From Psococerastis gibbosa (taxonomy: Eukaryota; Arthropoda; Insecta; Psocodea; Psocidae): a stretch of DNA of 64,000 nt. Location of the stretch: NCBI GenBank assembly GCA_963971405.1, contig OZ020492.1:9219151-9283150 (forward strand). Reading direction: 5' to 3'. Shown here one piece after another: positions 23,755 through 36,828 of the stretch. How positions within the stretch are numbered: position 1 is the first letter of the stretch; each line of letters opens with the position of its first letter. The notes below the pieces were generated by a model, which was not told the DNA's origin, did not search any database, and saw only the letters and a list, made by a program, of their open reading frames with translations. Position numbers and translations under genes: made by a program.

Positions 23755-24724
23755 GCTACAAGTTAATAATCTCTAAGTGCTTAATTTTTGGCTCACATGT
23801 TTTAAAAACCTTTCCTCTCGTTTCACCCCTGAAGAGAATCCTGCCTCCAACTCCCCGCGAATGGAGGAATGGAGCTACAGATGGTTACAGTTTATAAAGT
23901 GTCAAATTCGCAAAAACCTTTCAATTATATTTGAATTCTTGAGTGGCCCCGAAGATGCCATGGCTTAGGGGCCCATTACTGTGTGGAAATGTAAAAAAAA
24001 AAAATCAGGTCTTGCTGAAATGAATGATCGTCGGGAAAGTATATTGAAAAGGAACGTAATATTTAGCAGTAAGTAAGCCATTACAAATTAATGAGTACCG
24101 AATGTTTTATCAGGACTCTGTTGTTGATAACACTTCACTACCTGCGCAATTGTATTATGCCATAAAATATTAAGTATCGACACTCGCCTGTTTGCAGTTT
24201 TCATAGAAACAAGGCTCTGTAAAGCATATAATTTACATTCATAAGCTGTGAATTTACAAATTCGTTTCGGTTAGAAATAATCTGACCAAGCTAGGTAGGA
24301 ATAGCGGTAACCTTATGCGTAACTATAAACTTATAGATTCAATTGAGCAGCAGCATATCCAGGATTTTCTTCAGCCAGGTAGTCCGAGGACCTTGTTCAC
24401 GCTAATGACCTAATGCAAGTCTTAACAATCAGGAGCGCCCACTACAGGGGGGGGGGGGCTTAAAGCCTATCAATTCCCATTACTTTTCCTGGCCATTTCC
24501 ATTTTGGCGTTTCTAAACATTCAGTACGAAACTTAACCTTAAAAAACTTTGAGAACGAATTCTTAAACCAAATGTCAGTGCGTCGATCGACAATTGCCCA
24601 GCTGGAGCTATGAGTCTAAATATTCTGACAAGTTATTGATGGTTAATTTTTTATTTTCTATCATTGTAATACACTAGGCATACATTCTATATTCTGTAAG
24701 AAGTTAATTCAAACACGATTTTTT

Positions 24725-25350
24725 CATTGGCGGATATAGGGGGTTCCTGGGGCCCTACGGGCACCCCCCCCCCCAAGATTTCTGGTGACAATGACGATAT
24801 GGAGGCGAAAAGCATAGTATCCACAATAACGAAATGGAAATTAATTCATAGTATGCTTGTTTTACACGAAAGACACCATGAAAAAAATCAACATATTGAC
24901 CAAGTATACTTTCACAAAAATATATTATTCAAAATGCTAAAAACCCCATTCTTTGAGACCTATTTTTTCAAATTTTTTCTTCGGGGGAGACCCCCGGGGC
25001 TCCCTCAGTGGTTGGTTTATTCATCGGTAAAATCTGAAGTCTCAAAAGCTGTACTGCTTGCAATATGCGTAAAACCTAACTAATTTGGGCCCATTTATCA
25101 ATTTTTAGTTCTGGGGGAGACCCCCGGGCCCCCCATTCTCCAGGGTATGATGTGCGTAAAACCTCACTAATTTGGGCTTATTTATCAATTTTTTTCTTCA
25201 TGGGAGACCCCCGGGCCCCCCTTTTACCAGGGTATAATATGCGTAAAACCTCACTAACTTGGGTCTATTCATTTTTTTTTCTCAGGCGGATCAAAGTCGT
25301 GGGGTCCTAAAGCCCCCCCCCCCCAGAAATTTTGGGAATTTATGCCAGTG
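24725..25350. mobile_element. hAT-like element with tandem internal modules
   Basis: Ends CATTGGCGGATATAG and TTTATGCCAGTG; flanks GATTTTTT and GCTTTTTG (6 of 8, weak). Contains three adjacent 86-88-bp modules starting GCGTAAAACC at 25067, 25153 and 25241, each with a GGGAGACCCCCGGGC palindrome, plus a related module further left. Confidence 0.6.
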
Positions 25351-25821
25351 GCTTTTTGTTTTAGCTTTTTTAAAGGTAGCAACTTAGTAAGGACAAGGGG
25401 TATAACTAAGAGTCTAAGGAGTTGGCCGTGTTGCATAGTTAAAAATACTAAAACAAAGTTTCCTCAGGAGGTAAGTCAACAGTACAATTTCCTTGGTATT
25501 TGTGGGGGGGGGGGGGGTCGTCACTCTCTCTCTCTTTTTCAAAACTGGGCGCCCCTGTTAACAATTCTTAATAACTGTAAAATAGAAATGTAAACTTGGT
25601 AATTTGTACGGTATTCCAATATTACAATTGAACTGGGGTTTTGTCGTAAGGATATAAATTTTTTATAATTTTTATGTATTTATTTTTTTTATATAATTTT
25701 TTATTAATATTTCTTATTCGTTTTATTAGTTTTTTTTTATAAAACTAATATTAGGATTCTGCCATTAGCTTTCTTGCAGCCCAACATAACACATTATTCG
25801 GTGATCCTCTGCCACTGTCTA

Positions 25822-26212
25822 GAACAGGGCACGTAGAAAATTGGCTCCCAAAAATTAAATTTTTTTCATTTTTTATTTAATTAATTCTGCAAGTTATTAA
25901 AAATTTGGCTCATGGAAGTTGTAGAAGAATACTTGGTGCATCATATAATCGGGTAATTTTACTTTTCGGTATTGTACTTCTTCCAAAAATCCCAGAATAC
26001 GCGAAATTTTTGTCGCGTCCTGTCTGTTCTGGTATTTATGGAAGAACCAAGGTAACAAAAGTTTAATATTTTCTATTATAAGATGCATGAAGTAGTCTTC
26101 TAGTCTTCCATGAGCCAAATCTTTAATGACTTGCTTTGTTAATTAAGTAAAAAAATAAAAAGTCAATAAAAACAACAAATTTTGGGGTGCTCATTTTCTA
26201 CTTCCTCTTAAG
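25822..26212. mobile_element. TTAA fold-back MITE, degenerate copy
   Basis: Shares GTAGAAAATTGGCTCCC..., GGCTCATGGAAGTTGTAGAA and the inverse at 26050-26210 with the copies at 30.7 and 58.0 kb. Terminal TTAA survives only on the right. Confidence 0.65.
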
Positions 26213-27264
26213 AGGATATAATACGTAGGAAAAATTTCGGACAGACCACAGATGAAAATATGAGGAAAAAAAAAACGAAATATTTTTCTTCTCTATTTAA
26301 GTTTCTAGTTTAAATGAAATGTATATTATTTAAAAATAATAGAGGCAATATAAAAATATTTAACAAAAACATTAATAATGTTCTGCTAATAAATAGTTAA
26401 TTCTAGTGACACTATCTGGCAAAACAAAGATGACCCTGAGCCGACGGCTCACGGCTGTAAAGTGTAAACTGTAAAGGTAGGGGAGGCATCACCCCCTGCT
26501 GCTTCGCTGAATGGTCTTTATACCTGCGACCCGCAGGCTGCTAGACCCAGCCCAAGGAAGTAGGAACTCGGAAGATTTTATTCGAATCTCAGGATTGATT
26601 TTTGCTCCAGCAGTGGCGGGTGCACTGTTTCACACTACCAGTGGCGACTAAGTCATAATAACCAACTTTCTAAAATTTGTTGTTGCCTATTTTCGATAGA
26701 CGTACTCAGCTAGATTGCTATGCATTGGCGTAGTTAGGGGGGCATAGCGACCCCCAGGTACTTGTCAAGCCCCCCCCCCAGGATGTTTGAGTAAATATAA
26801 CAATTTAAAAACTTAATAAATAAATAAACGAATAATTGAAAATACGAAAAAAAATTATCAGAGCATATCAATAATGTTTAAAAAATCACTGTAGCGCAAT
26901 TATTCGACCATTTTAATGCATTATGTTGGCTATTTTCCATTCGAAAACGAAGTCAAGTATGTAGAGTATCGAGTGTACTTTGACATGCCTTCTAACAGTG
27001 GTTTTTCGTTGCCTTCTGCATTTTTATGCCGTTGACTCTTCATTGAGTTCATTCACCTTCGGGGCCAACCCCATGACAAATGAGTACCTTAGTAGTGGTT
27101 GCTTATTTAGTGGCGGCAACTATTCGCCCCGTCACAAAGTCTACGTCGGGATCTAGTGGCTTTCCCTAGACAAGCCTGCACCACCAGACTTGTTACCACA
27201 CCCTCTAATTATGCCGCTGCTTGGTCGGGGACTGCTTATGCGTTAGTAAAGTAACAAAGTAACT
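26213..27264. other. Unassigned intronic sequence
   Basis: Contains an orphan hAT-like start (CATTGGCGTAGTTAGG) near 26724 followed by a C10 tract. Nothing else assigned. Confidence 0.5.
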
Positions 27265-28578
27265 TACAATAAAAAGACGCCAGATGGGCGAAAGGGCGAT
27301 GTGCAAGACTGTGGCAACCACCGACCTATAAAACTGCACTGCCATGCAATGAAGTGGATGGAAAGGGTGGTTGAGAGAAGACTCAGAGTTCTAATAAATG
27401 AGACCATCCCCAAAAACCAACTAGGATTCATGCCAGGTCGAGGAACTACAGATGGAATATACGACACATTGCAAGGACTCTGCTAGAAAAACATCGAGAA
27501 AAGAAAAAACCTGTTCATTTTGTGTTCGTGGACGTGGAAAAAGCCTATGATAGAATACCGAGAAGTTTAATCTGGGGTGTGTTGGAAGAGAGACGAGTTC
27601 CGCAAAGCTATATGAGGCTAATAAAGAATATGTACGAGTGCGTAGTGCGGCAGGGGTCGGTTACACCTTTCCAGTAAGTAACTTATGGGTTGCATCAGGG
27701 GTCAACCTTGAACCGCTGTTGTTCGTTCTCATAATGGACGTAGTGACCAGGCAGATGCAAGGGCAAGCGCCAGAAAGCCTTCTCTTCGCTGATGATATCC
27801 TCCTGGTAGGAGACTCGCGAGAAGATGTCGAGAGTACTCTCAGACTGTGGGTGGAAACGGTGGAGCGCCAGGGGCTTAAAGTGAATCGCAAGAAAACAGA
27901 GTACATGGAATGCATAAGCCAGGAACCTGGATCGATAAAAGTCGGTAACCAAAACCTAGAGAAGGCCAAGACATTCAAATATCTACGAGCAACGTTACGC
28001 GAGAATGGCGGCTGTGAAGACGATATAAAATTACGGGTAACCTCAGGTTGGGCCAAGTGGCGAGATATGGCGGAGATCCTGAAGGATAGGAGAATGCTGA
28101 AAAATTCAAATCAAATTCCGCATATACGTACAAGCAAGTGGTGAGACCGTGTATGACCTACCGAGCGGAGTGCTGGCCATTGCGGAGGAGAAAGAGCAAT
28201 TGCTGCATGTGGCTGGGATACGCATGTTGCGTTAATATCTGGATTACAAAATAACAGGCAGGAGGAGAAACGAGGGCATCCGGGCGGAGATGCAAGTAGC
28301 ACCGATCACCGATAAAGTCAGGGAACGAAGACTGGCGTGGTGGGGCCATACGTTAAGAAGAGAAGATGGACACCTGCTACAACGTGTAAGGGACTGCACG
28401 GTAGAGGGCCCAAGGACGACCGAGGATGTCCCTTGTAACGAAAGTGAGAGAGGACCTCAGAACCTTCGGTCTCTCGCCGGATGATTGATTCCAAAAACCG
28501 AAACACCTGGAAGAATAAGATCCGTGCCACTGACCCCGTGGGAGGGATGAGGCGCCGTAAAAAAAAAAAAAAAAAAAG
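27265..28578 (+). mobile_element. RTE-like LINE, 5'-truncated, with poly(A) tail
   Basis: Reverse transcriptase pieces in order: [93 protein letters not shown], the catalytic LLFADDILLVGD, KVNRKKTEYM, and the tail ERRLAWWGHTLRREDGHLLQ. An A18 tract at about 28559-28576 ends the element. Frame shifts occur near 27485, 27690-27715 and 28140, so it is inactive. The QDCGNYR...KAYDR...FADD series is what I know from RTE-type LINEs in arthropods; clade assignment is tentative. Confidence 0.8.
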
Positions 28579-29349
28579 GCCTGCATGGGTGTAAGCGACA
28601 AAAATAATTTTTTGATATAATGCAAACATGCTTTCCAATTTGTAAATTAGTAGATAGACAATGTGTAATTTCATAGTAAATAATTTCCTCATGGATAAAT
28701 TTCGGATGCCTAGGGGGGGGGGGGGACATCAATATATTGACAGCCCCTTAAAACTCAATTGCATATTCTGGAACGAACAGACCAGTACATTGTGCCAGTA
28801 GTAACAATGACACGGCACGCAATGTATTGGAGCGTGATTTTTCCATAATTTCTTCAAAAAATAATTTTTTGCACAGAAGCAAATATTTTTTAGGAAAGCA
28901 ACCTGTTTGGCTTTGTTACTCTATTGAACACCTAAAACATACCTGAGGGTAGAATTCATTGACAGAAAGATTCCGCTGAATTTTTTTTTTTTTTTTACCC
29001 CCAGAAGCAAACTACCAAGGGGCAAGCGACCCACTGCATTTTGTTAACATTAATAACGTTTTTGAGAATAAACCCCCCAAATAAAGTTAGCCCAAAATAG
29101 AAATGAAAATCATCTCGAGGTATGATTTTTGTAAACCTACGTGCCAAATTTCACCAAAATCGACGGAATAGTTGCCGGAAATCGACAGATAGCCAGACAT
29201 TTCGTAAAACCCACTTTTTGGGTTCCTGGGACATCAAAACGCTTAAATCCGCTGAAATGTTGACCGTCACAAAGCTTTCCTTATACTACGTATAAATTGG
29301 ATAGCAAAAATTAAAATGCACGGTCATAGCCTAATATTTAACATACAGA

Positions 29350-30340
29350 ATCATATTTTTTGGCTTGCCTCACTGTGCCCCACAAAAGGCCGCGTGTTAA
29401 TACCCAAGACTGCGGTGAAGTTCAAGGAAGTAAAATCAGACCATTACTGTTTGTTCTCTTTATCAATGACCTGTTCTTGCTGGAATGTGTTAAGCATTTC
29501 TTTGCTGATATGCTGATCTACTTGGCGGGAAAAAACCTAGTAGAATTAACTTCGAAGATGAATGCGGAATTGAATTTCATTACTAGATGGTGTTTAATAT
29601 TAAAAATCGAAGGCGATGGTTATTAGTTCGAGAGCTATGGAGTGTTTGGAAAAGTTGGTTCTTGGTGGTGATCAGATAGAATGGGTCAAATCCTTCAAGT
29701 ATCTTGGAATACTCATTGATTCTCGCCTTACCTTAAATTTGAACTATGAGACGGTCACAAGTAAAACAAAATGCAAAATGTCGCTCCTTCGTAAGATGTA
29801 ATTCCTTCTACCATGTACCACTAAAGTCACTTTGTTCAACTCCTTAATTCGGCCGCACTACAGCTACTGTATAACAGTGTTTTATCCGGCGAACCGCTCC
29901 GTGCTTGACGCTCTACAGAAGCTATGCCTATGCGTATTATCCTAAGTAAACCAGAAGGAACCGGGATGCAGAGGTGGCAGTCATGAGTCGAGGAATCTAT
30001 TTTCTTCGAAGGCATGACATTTCTGTTTAAAATAGCCAAGGGTTTGCTTCCATCATATTTAAATTCCCTTGTCCACTCGGACGTCCATCAACACGCTACA
30101 AGATATTTTACAGGATTTGCACAAGTTTCGGCCACTGGCTCATCCCCAAAGTAATTTTTTTGCAAATGGTGTAGTATACAATCGACTGAATCAAGCTATT
30201 CGTGAGTGTGGAACAGTGTAGTCTTTTAAAAAGAAGGTAGGCGAAGAGCCGAAGAAGGTCGAGTGTATAACTTCAGCTGCAGTTCAGCGGGAGCAGACAT
30301 TTATTCGAGACACTAGGACCAAATTCAAATCAGCCTTTTG
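29350..30340 (+). mobile_element. CR1/Jockey-like LINE reverse transcriptase fragment
   Basis: Decayed plus-strand sequence reads LLFVLFINDLFLLECV then HFFADMLIYLAGKN (an altered FADD box), NAELNFITRWC, EWVKSFKYLGILIDSRLTLN and downstream blocks typical of the ORF2 end (YNRLNQAIRECG near 30178). Several frame changes and stops are present. It ends near a CAA-rich stretch (30346-30363). Confidence 0.7.
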
Positions 30341-30728
30341 CTACCAAGCAACAACACAACAACCTGGCACGATTAGTAATTTCATGGCTTGAAATGGCTC
30401 TCATACAATGGCTTGGTCATACATCCCCTCCTCCTCTCCCCAAAATTAAAAAAAAAAACTATAAACTATGAAGTTCACGGAAACATTACAACACCAAAAA
30501 AATGAAGAACGGTGGCCTCTTTGTAGTCTGGCGCCTTAGTTCTGTGTGTCCTCCGGAGGTTACTCTTCAGTGCTCCTTAATTATCCCCCCCCCCCAGAAT
30601 TTTGACCACGTTGCGCCTATGCAATGAGAACGCTAAATAATTGTGAGATTGTCTTCGACAAGGCTAGTCATTCTAGATCCGCGCCTGCTTCTTAAAGTAC
30701 TTTAAGGAACGGTGCTGTATTCCCTTAA

Positions 30729-31109
30729 GAGTGTACAGCCCGTAGGAAATTGGCTGCCCGAAATTTAATACTTTTTATCTTATATTTAATTAACTAAGCA
30801 AGTTATTAAAGACTTGGCTCATTTAAGCTGTAGAAGACTAACTACTTCATGCATCATATAATAAAGTATTTTTAGTTTTCGAAATTGTAGTTTTTTTTTA
30901 TAAAATCGATTATACGTGAAAAGTTATTGTTTATAAAATATTATCGTGTTTATGAAAAAACGGCAATTTCAAAAAATAAAAATATCATATAGTATGATGC
31001 ATGAAGTAGTCTTCTACAACTTTAATGAGTCAAATCTTCAATAACATGCTTAGTTAATTAAATAAAAAATAAAAAGCATTAAATTTCGGGCTGCCAATTT
31101 CCTACACTC
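30729..31109. mobile_element. TTAA fold-back MITE, copy 1
   Basis: Flanked by TTAA on both sides (30725-30728, 31110-31113). Left end GAGTGTACAGCCCGTAGGAA, then ATTGGCTGCCCGAAATTTAA. The right end is the inverse but lacks the CAGCCCGTA block. Nearly the whole element is one long inverted repeat with arms of about 160-170 bp. Confidence 0.82.
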
Positions 31110-31113
31110 TTAA

Positions 31114-32635
31114 ATAGGGTATAATAAATGGAATTGGGGGGTTGACTCCGGTGCTTATGGGCTGAAAACGCGGCTTGCAAACAAAGCAACAGGGGGTTGC
31201 ATTTTGGAGTAAACCCTTAATTTATTTTTATAAATGCACCTGTTATTGTGGCACGTGCCTCATTCCAAAGAAGGGGCAACCCCAAAGAAGGTCGTTTTCA
31301 TTTGTTGACCAACAAAACTGTGGGTGATTATAATCTTGAGAGTTTTGACTTGCACCTACTAGGCATATTTCTCAATCCAATGTATATCATTTTTATTCGT
31401 GTAAGGCGTAAAGAAAGGATATTGGTTTTAATCTCACAGTTGCTATATTTTCGGGCAATACTTGGGTGGGTGTGTAAAGCGAGCGGTCACGACTTACTCT
31501 AGTTTATATGCAGTAATCGAGTGCTCTACCCTGCAAGGAATTTATATGTATGAAACATTTTTGAATTTAAAAAAACCGTCTACAGGGTACGTCGAATGAT
31601 GGGAGGGTCAGGATCATTTGCTAGTCGTCAGGCCTAGACCTGAATTGACTGTTGAATTTCCCCAAGTATGTGCCTCATTTGGGATTTTTCTAATTTAATT
31701 TAATTAATTATGCGTTACGTACTATTATATGTTTCGTAGTAATATGTGTACTTAACACTCGAAAGTACGATAGGTTTTTCGTCTCTTTATTGTCTTAAAG
31801 TTGTAGTGCTGTACTGTAGCCTATGGCAAAATTTTCGATTTCAAGATTTCAACGGATTTACGATTAAGTTTTGAGATCCCGAGTTTAGGAAATGTATGTC
31901 TGTCGGTCTGTCTGTAACTGGATTTGGTACTTCTTGGTCGAATTTGATGATTTTGGAATGTAGGCTCACATTCTGAGAAAATATATTTTCTAAGGGATTT
32001 TTTTTTTAAATTTTTGGACAACTTTACTTTGGGGGATTTATTATCCCCATGAAACGAGAATACAATCGAGTGTTTTAGGATAGGTAAATCTATAGGCAGC
32101 CGTTATTTAACCATGGGACAGTTATTTACCATAGAACTCTTCTAGTACTACCTGACGACGATAGGATTGCACTAGGAAAACTTATAGAAGTCTAATAAAC
32201 TCGGTGTTCCGCTTGTGCAAATGTTCAAATAAACAGTGTTCCAAGAGCCTTACTATCGTGGTAGAGTAGTACTCATTGATAAATAGAAAGGGTTCACTCT
32301 TAAGTCTCTTATCCGTTTTCCGTATTGCATTGTACCCAAAAGCTTTCACGCAGAGGTCAGATCGTGAACCAGCAGGTTTAAACCAGCTAAGCTAGGGTGT
32401 AAATGGGAAATAGTAAAACTTGCTGAGGGGTGCGCACCACAGTCAGAGACATGCGGCCGCTCCACTAATTAGATATCTGTTTATTTATATTTGGAATCAA
32501 TTCACCCTCCCTTAGTCACACCCCGTATACTTGAAATTTAACCCCATAGAGCAGTCATATAGCGCTTTGACCGTATGGCGCATTCGCTTAGCAACGCAGA
32601 TAATAGCTGCTACGATCCTCTGAGAGTTAAAAAGA
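31114..32635. other. Unassigned intronic sequence
   Basis: A weak SINE-like body match near 31434-31500 (TGTGTAAAGCGAGCGGTCAC) and otherwise no identifiable content. Confidence 0.5.
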
Positions 32636-32712
32636 AAGAAAGAAAATTGTCTTTATTTTCCATATAGGCGAATTATGGGCCTTTCGGCCCTCACTTACTA
32701 CTAACAAATAAT
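32636..32712 (-). mobile_element. LINE/SINE 3' tail with TTTC repeats
   Basis: On the minus strand: GGGCCGAAAGGCCCATAAT, a gap, GGAAAATAAAGACA (AATAAA), then TTTC repeats. The same arrangement occurs at 45188-45265. The CGAAAG hairpin followed by a simple-repeat tail resembles LINE 3' ends. Confidence 0.45.
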
Positions 32713-33017
32713 GCATTATACAATTTTTTACATTACATAAAATATAAAAATTTAACAGAATAAAAAAAGTAAATATTCAAAAATTAAACTCCATATTTAT
32801 ATTTATACTCCATATATACCAATAAATAAATAATAATAAATAAATAATTATTAACTAATATGATGAGAGAGCAATTTGTACGAAAAAAAAGGTTGCCTGG
32901 ATCGTTTTCGGGAGTTTAAAAAAATTTCATCATACATACGATTGAAAGACGACCTATTTCTTGTGATGTTTGTATGCGATTAATCTTTTTTGAAATCTAA
33001 AAAAAAGTAGGGACATC

Positions 33018-35170
33018 TCACGGTTACTTGTATTGCTCAATCTTCTTGTGACTGAATAACTTGAGTGATGTTATTTTTATTAGTTCAGAAAAGTGTGGTT
33101 TCTTCGTCATCTGCACATAACACGTAGGAAGGTTTCTCTGTTTGGAGGCAATTAGCCGATGAATATTTGATTATCGAAAACCATCATTATTATTCACTTA
33201 TTAGAACATAAACAAGACGATAAACTGTTGCACGGCCAGTAAATATTGCAATAGCATTTTTTTAATATAAGCCAAGCGACCTTTCCATAATGAGCATTGT
33301 TGATAAGGTAGGGTACCTGCAGTACAGTTGCTTTCAGTACGGTACCTACTTTGTCATTTGCAAGAAGTAATTGTGAATAAAGTTGGAGAGAAGCCGTTTA
33401 TTGTGAATGTAAGTTAAGAATTTTCGAATAATATAGCTAGTAAATTATTTTTCAAATGTTTTGAGCCTTTTTGAACTGCTAAAACCATATATAAGTGGAA
33501 ACTATCTTCAATAGAACTGGCAACCGCGTCGTCATCTCGATCTAAAAGGGACAAGGCCTCGGCCTAGCCTAAATGTATTTAATACTGCCTGGTTTTAAGC
33601 ATACGCACCTAAATAGGATATGCACTGAATTTTTGGAATTTTGGATTCCAACCTATGATAGGTGGATTGTTGAGTAGTGATAGTCTGCATGCAAGTCCGA
33701 GCTGAAGGCATTTTCAGGAAAGAATTAAACACCCAATGCAAACTTGATTTAGTTCACCCTCTGCAAATGATTATTTGACAGCGATCGATAAGTTAATTAT
33801 GACACAACTGGAACTTTAAACTCATGAAGCCTTGCCTGCAGCTATGTTTGGAAAGGAGGGGGGCAAGTATAGTTGTTGTTTTTGTTTGCTGTTCTGTGGG
33901 GTCTTTTAACATTTAATCCCTGCTTGCGTCCCAAACTTCGATGATGTTGGTCAGGTGGCATTCAAAAAATGAGTAGTAGGCGAGTAGGGACAACTGACAG
34001 CTCATGGGTTGTCATAACCGTGCACGGTTATCCAGGCGCGGATCTAGAATGAGACCAAGGAGGGGGCTAAGATTAAATACGATTCTTTTTTTTGAAAAAC
34101 AGGGCTGAAATATTGGGGTTTTACGTATTTTCAGAGCAATAATATTATATGTAATTAATACAATCGAGCACAAGGGGGGCCCGGGGGGACCCCCGGGAGA
34201 AAATTTGTGAAAAATAGGACTGAAATAGTGGAGTTTTACCCATTTTGAGGGACCTAATGGGGGGGGGGGGGCTATAGCCCCCATAGCCCCCGTAGATCCG
34301 CGCCTGCGGTTATCTGTATTGCTGAATCTCCTTGAGAAATTTTTTTCCACGTCCCCTTCTCAATTCTCATTCATCATAACCCGTAGGAAAGTTTCTCAGC
34401 TTGGAGGCAATATTAGCCAATTATCGGTAAACCTTCAAAAACTTCACTTATCAGAACATAAAAACGACGAATAACTGTTGCACCTTCATTAAATATTTCA
34501 ATGAAATAGGTTATTACCTTTCAATAATGCGCAATCTTGATAAGGTACCTTTATTGCAGTACAAACGCTTCCGGAAACCACTTTCTCGTTTGTTAATATT
34601 AGTTGCAAATACAGTCGCAGAGAAACAGTTTACTGCCAATGTAAGTAAAATATTTTCAATTCAGTTGTTAGTAAATATTTTTTTCAAAAGTAATGTGCCT
34701 TTTTGAAGTGCTGAAACCTGTAAATTCTGTATTTCCGTCGTGTGTTGTGTACTTGGAATCTTTTTCCACATCACCTCCTCATTCATCATAACCCGTATAG
34801 GAAGGTTTCTCAGCTTGGAGGCAATATTAGCCAATTATCGGTAAACCTTCAAAAACTTCACTTATCAGAACATGAAAACGACGAATAACTGTTGCACCTT
34901 CATTAAATATTTCAATGAAATAGGTTATTACCTTTCAATAATGCGCAATCTTGATAATGTACCTTTATTGCAGTACAAACGCTTTCGGAACCCACTTCCT
35001 CGTTTGTTAATATTAGTTGCAAATACAGTCGCAGAGAAACAGTTTACTGCCAATGTAAGTAAAATATTTTCAATTCAGTTGTTAGTAAATATTTTTTTTC
35101 TAAAGTAATGTGCCTTTTTGATGTGCTGAAACCTGTAAATTCTGTATTTACGTCCTGTGTGGTGTACTTG
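33018..35170 (+). repeat. Tandem repeat of about 412 bp, three copies
   Basis: Copies start near 33018, 34307 and 34728. The last two are in direct succession (offset 412) and close to identical; the first is diverged and separated by a unique segment and the hAT-like element at 34033-34306. Shared blocks include AACCCGTAGGAAAGTTTCTC, AATAACTGTTGCACCTTCAT and GTTTACTGCCAATGTAAGTA. Each younger copy has a short frame starting MRNLD that runs into a GTAAGT donor-like site. Confidence 0.75.
34033..34306. mobile_element. hAT-like MITE, CAGGCGCGGATC family, copy 2
   Basis: Flanked by perfect 8-bp duplications CGGTTATC; ends CAGGCGCGGATCTAG and GTAGATCCGCGCCTG. Reverse orientation to 3679-3959, with which it aligns along its whole length. 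Confidence 0.95.
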
Positions 35171-35261
35171 GATACCAATGAATGACCATTAAAATTTTTT
35201 GAATTTCTTTGTTCATAGTTATGAAACCAAACCTCCATTTTGTCCCAAAAATACCATACCA

Positions 35262-35692
35262 CTCGTTACAGATCAGACCTAAAACTATCCTAATACAGAG
35301 ACAAACAGAATTCACTGGACTACATTTTTACAACAAACTTCCCCTAGAAATTAAAACAGCAACAATTTAGCAATATTCAACAAAACAATTAGACAAATGG
35401 TTGCGGACAGAAGTTATGAATCGATTAACCACTTCTACATGCTCTCTTACAAGTTTCAATTCCCCCTATGATTCCCCCCCCCCCTCCGATTTAAAAGTCC
35501 TTGTCTACATTGTGTTTTTGTTTTTATTTTAGCATTTTAACATTTGATACTGGACGCATTTTTGTTTGTTTGTTTTTATTTGTTTAGATAGGTAACCAAC
35601 ACGTCAAACCGCACATGGGCCATTGCCTTGCGGTATTTGTATTAATTGTATTAGATTGTAATTGCTGTATATAATAAAAAAAAATTACGATC
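35262..35692 (+). mobile_element. LINE 3' end (CR1/L2-like) with A-rich tail
   Basis: The translation includes GLHFYNKLPLEIKTATI followed by KQLDKWLRTEV, a common C-terminal signature of CR1/L2/Rex-type ORF2 (YNKLP..IK.....F...LK..L). A 3' UTR follows and ends TATAATAAAAAAAAATT near 35690. It lies directly after the tandem repeat array that ends near 35170. Confidence 0.65.
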
Positions 35693-36239
35693 GTCCCTAA
35701 AGCTGGCGCGAAACAAATTTTAATTCCATTGAATGAAATCATAAGCGCCTACCTGCATTGCCATATGGCTATAATTAAGACTATCAGCAGTAGTAGTACA
35801 ACATATTGACTGACAAAAAAGCATTTCCTTATCTGTGAGCTTTACTGTAATCTGTATGCAAATAAACGTAATCCCTAATTAGCTTAGTGAACATTGTCTT
35901 GACAGCCATGATTGACAGGCTCCATTCATTTAGTCTGTCTGTCTGTCCCCCTGAACAACAGAAGGAGAAGAGGTGATTAAACATAGTCATCTTATCTCAG
36001 AGAAGATAAAATTGTTGAGCCACTTATTTTCACAATTTGATCCAGTGGTGGCAAAAAAATCACTATTGGAAAATAATCCCAAATCTTAAAATTTCCCTAT
36101 GTTATGGTGCATGAACTACAGTAGTTAGCGGCAAGTTGAATGAACGCAAACAAAATTAAAAATAATGGTTTTGCTAGAAAATCTGTTATTCCGGAACAAC
36201 GAGCTCCTTTTCTGTATGAAAAGGTTGGAAATTGAGTAG

Positions 36240-36620
36240 AATAGTGAACATTTCACTAAAGTTAAGTTGCGCAGCACACTGCAGTGGTTGTCTTTGTAAC
36301 ACCTTTTGGAGGTTGGAGAACAAACAAGTAGCTATGCTGTAGGAAGAGACTAAGATTTGAAAGTGGTTAGATAAGTGAATAATTCACTTAAGTTATGTTT
36401 ACAAATCAAGCAGCTGTGCGCTGCAGTGGCTGCGTTTCTAGCACCCTTTGGAGATGAAATGGAACAAACAAGTAGCTATGCTGATGCTGTAGGAAGAGAC
36501 TAAGATTTGAAAGTGGTTAGATAAGTGACTTACTTAAGTTATGTTTACATATCCATCTGCAGTGAGCTGCATTACTTGTCTTTCTAGCACCTTTTTGAGA
36601 TCTATAGAACAAACAAGTCT
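36240..36620 (+). repeat. Tandem repeat of about 150 bp, two and a half copies
   Basis: The block TAAGATTTGAAAGTGGTTAG recurs at 36351 and 36501 and is preceded by GCTATGCTG...GGAAGAGAC. Units carry GCAGTGG, TCTAGCACC and GAACAAACAAGT. Confidence 0.75.
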
Positions 36621-36828
36621 GTTTGCCCGGTAACTGTCTCCAAAGTCCCTGACCATCATCCATCTACTTGAGAAAGCTTTCTCTATATTGTCAGTGAAGC
36701 CGACGAGTGACGGACCGCACGAAAGTGCACGGTGTTCCCCCCCCCCCCCCCCCCCGACACGCCAGCTCATAGTCAATAGAAGTCTTCTGCAGTGGATTCT
36801 TTGGTTTTGAACCAGCAGTCACTGCTAA

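Noticed and set aside
27661..28056. 131-codon minus-strand frame
   Set aside because: Antisense to the LINE reverse transcriptase that carries the FADD motif on the plus strand.
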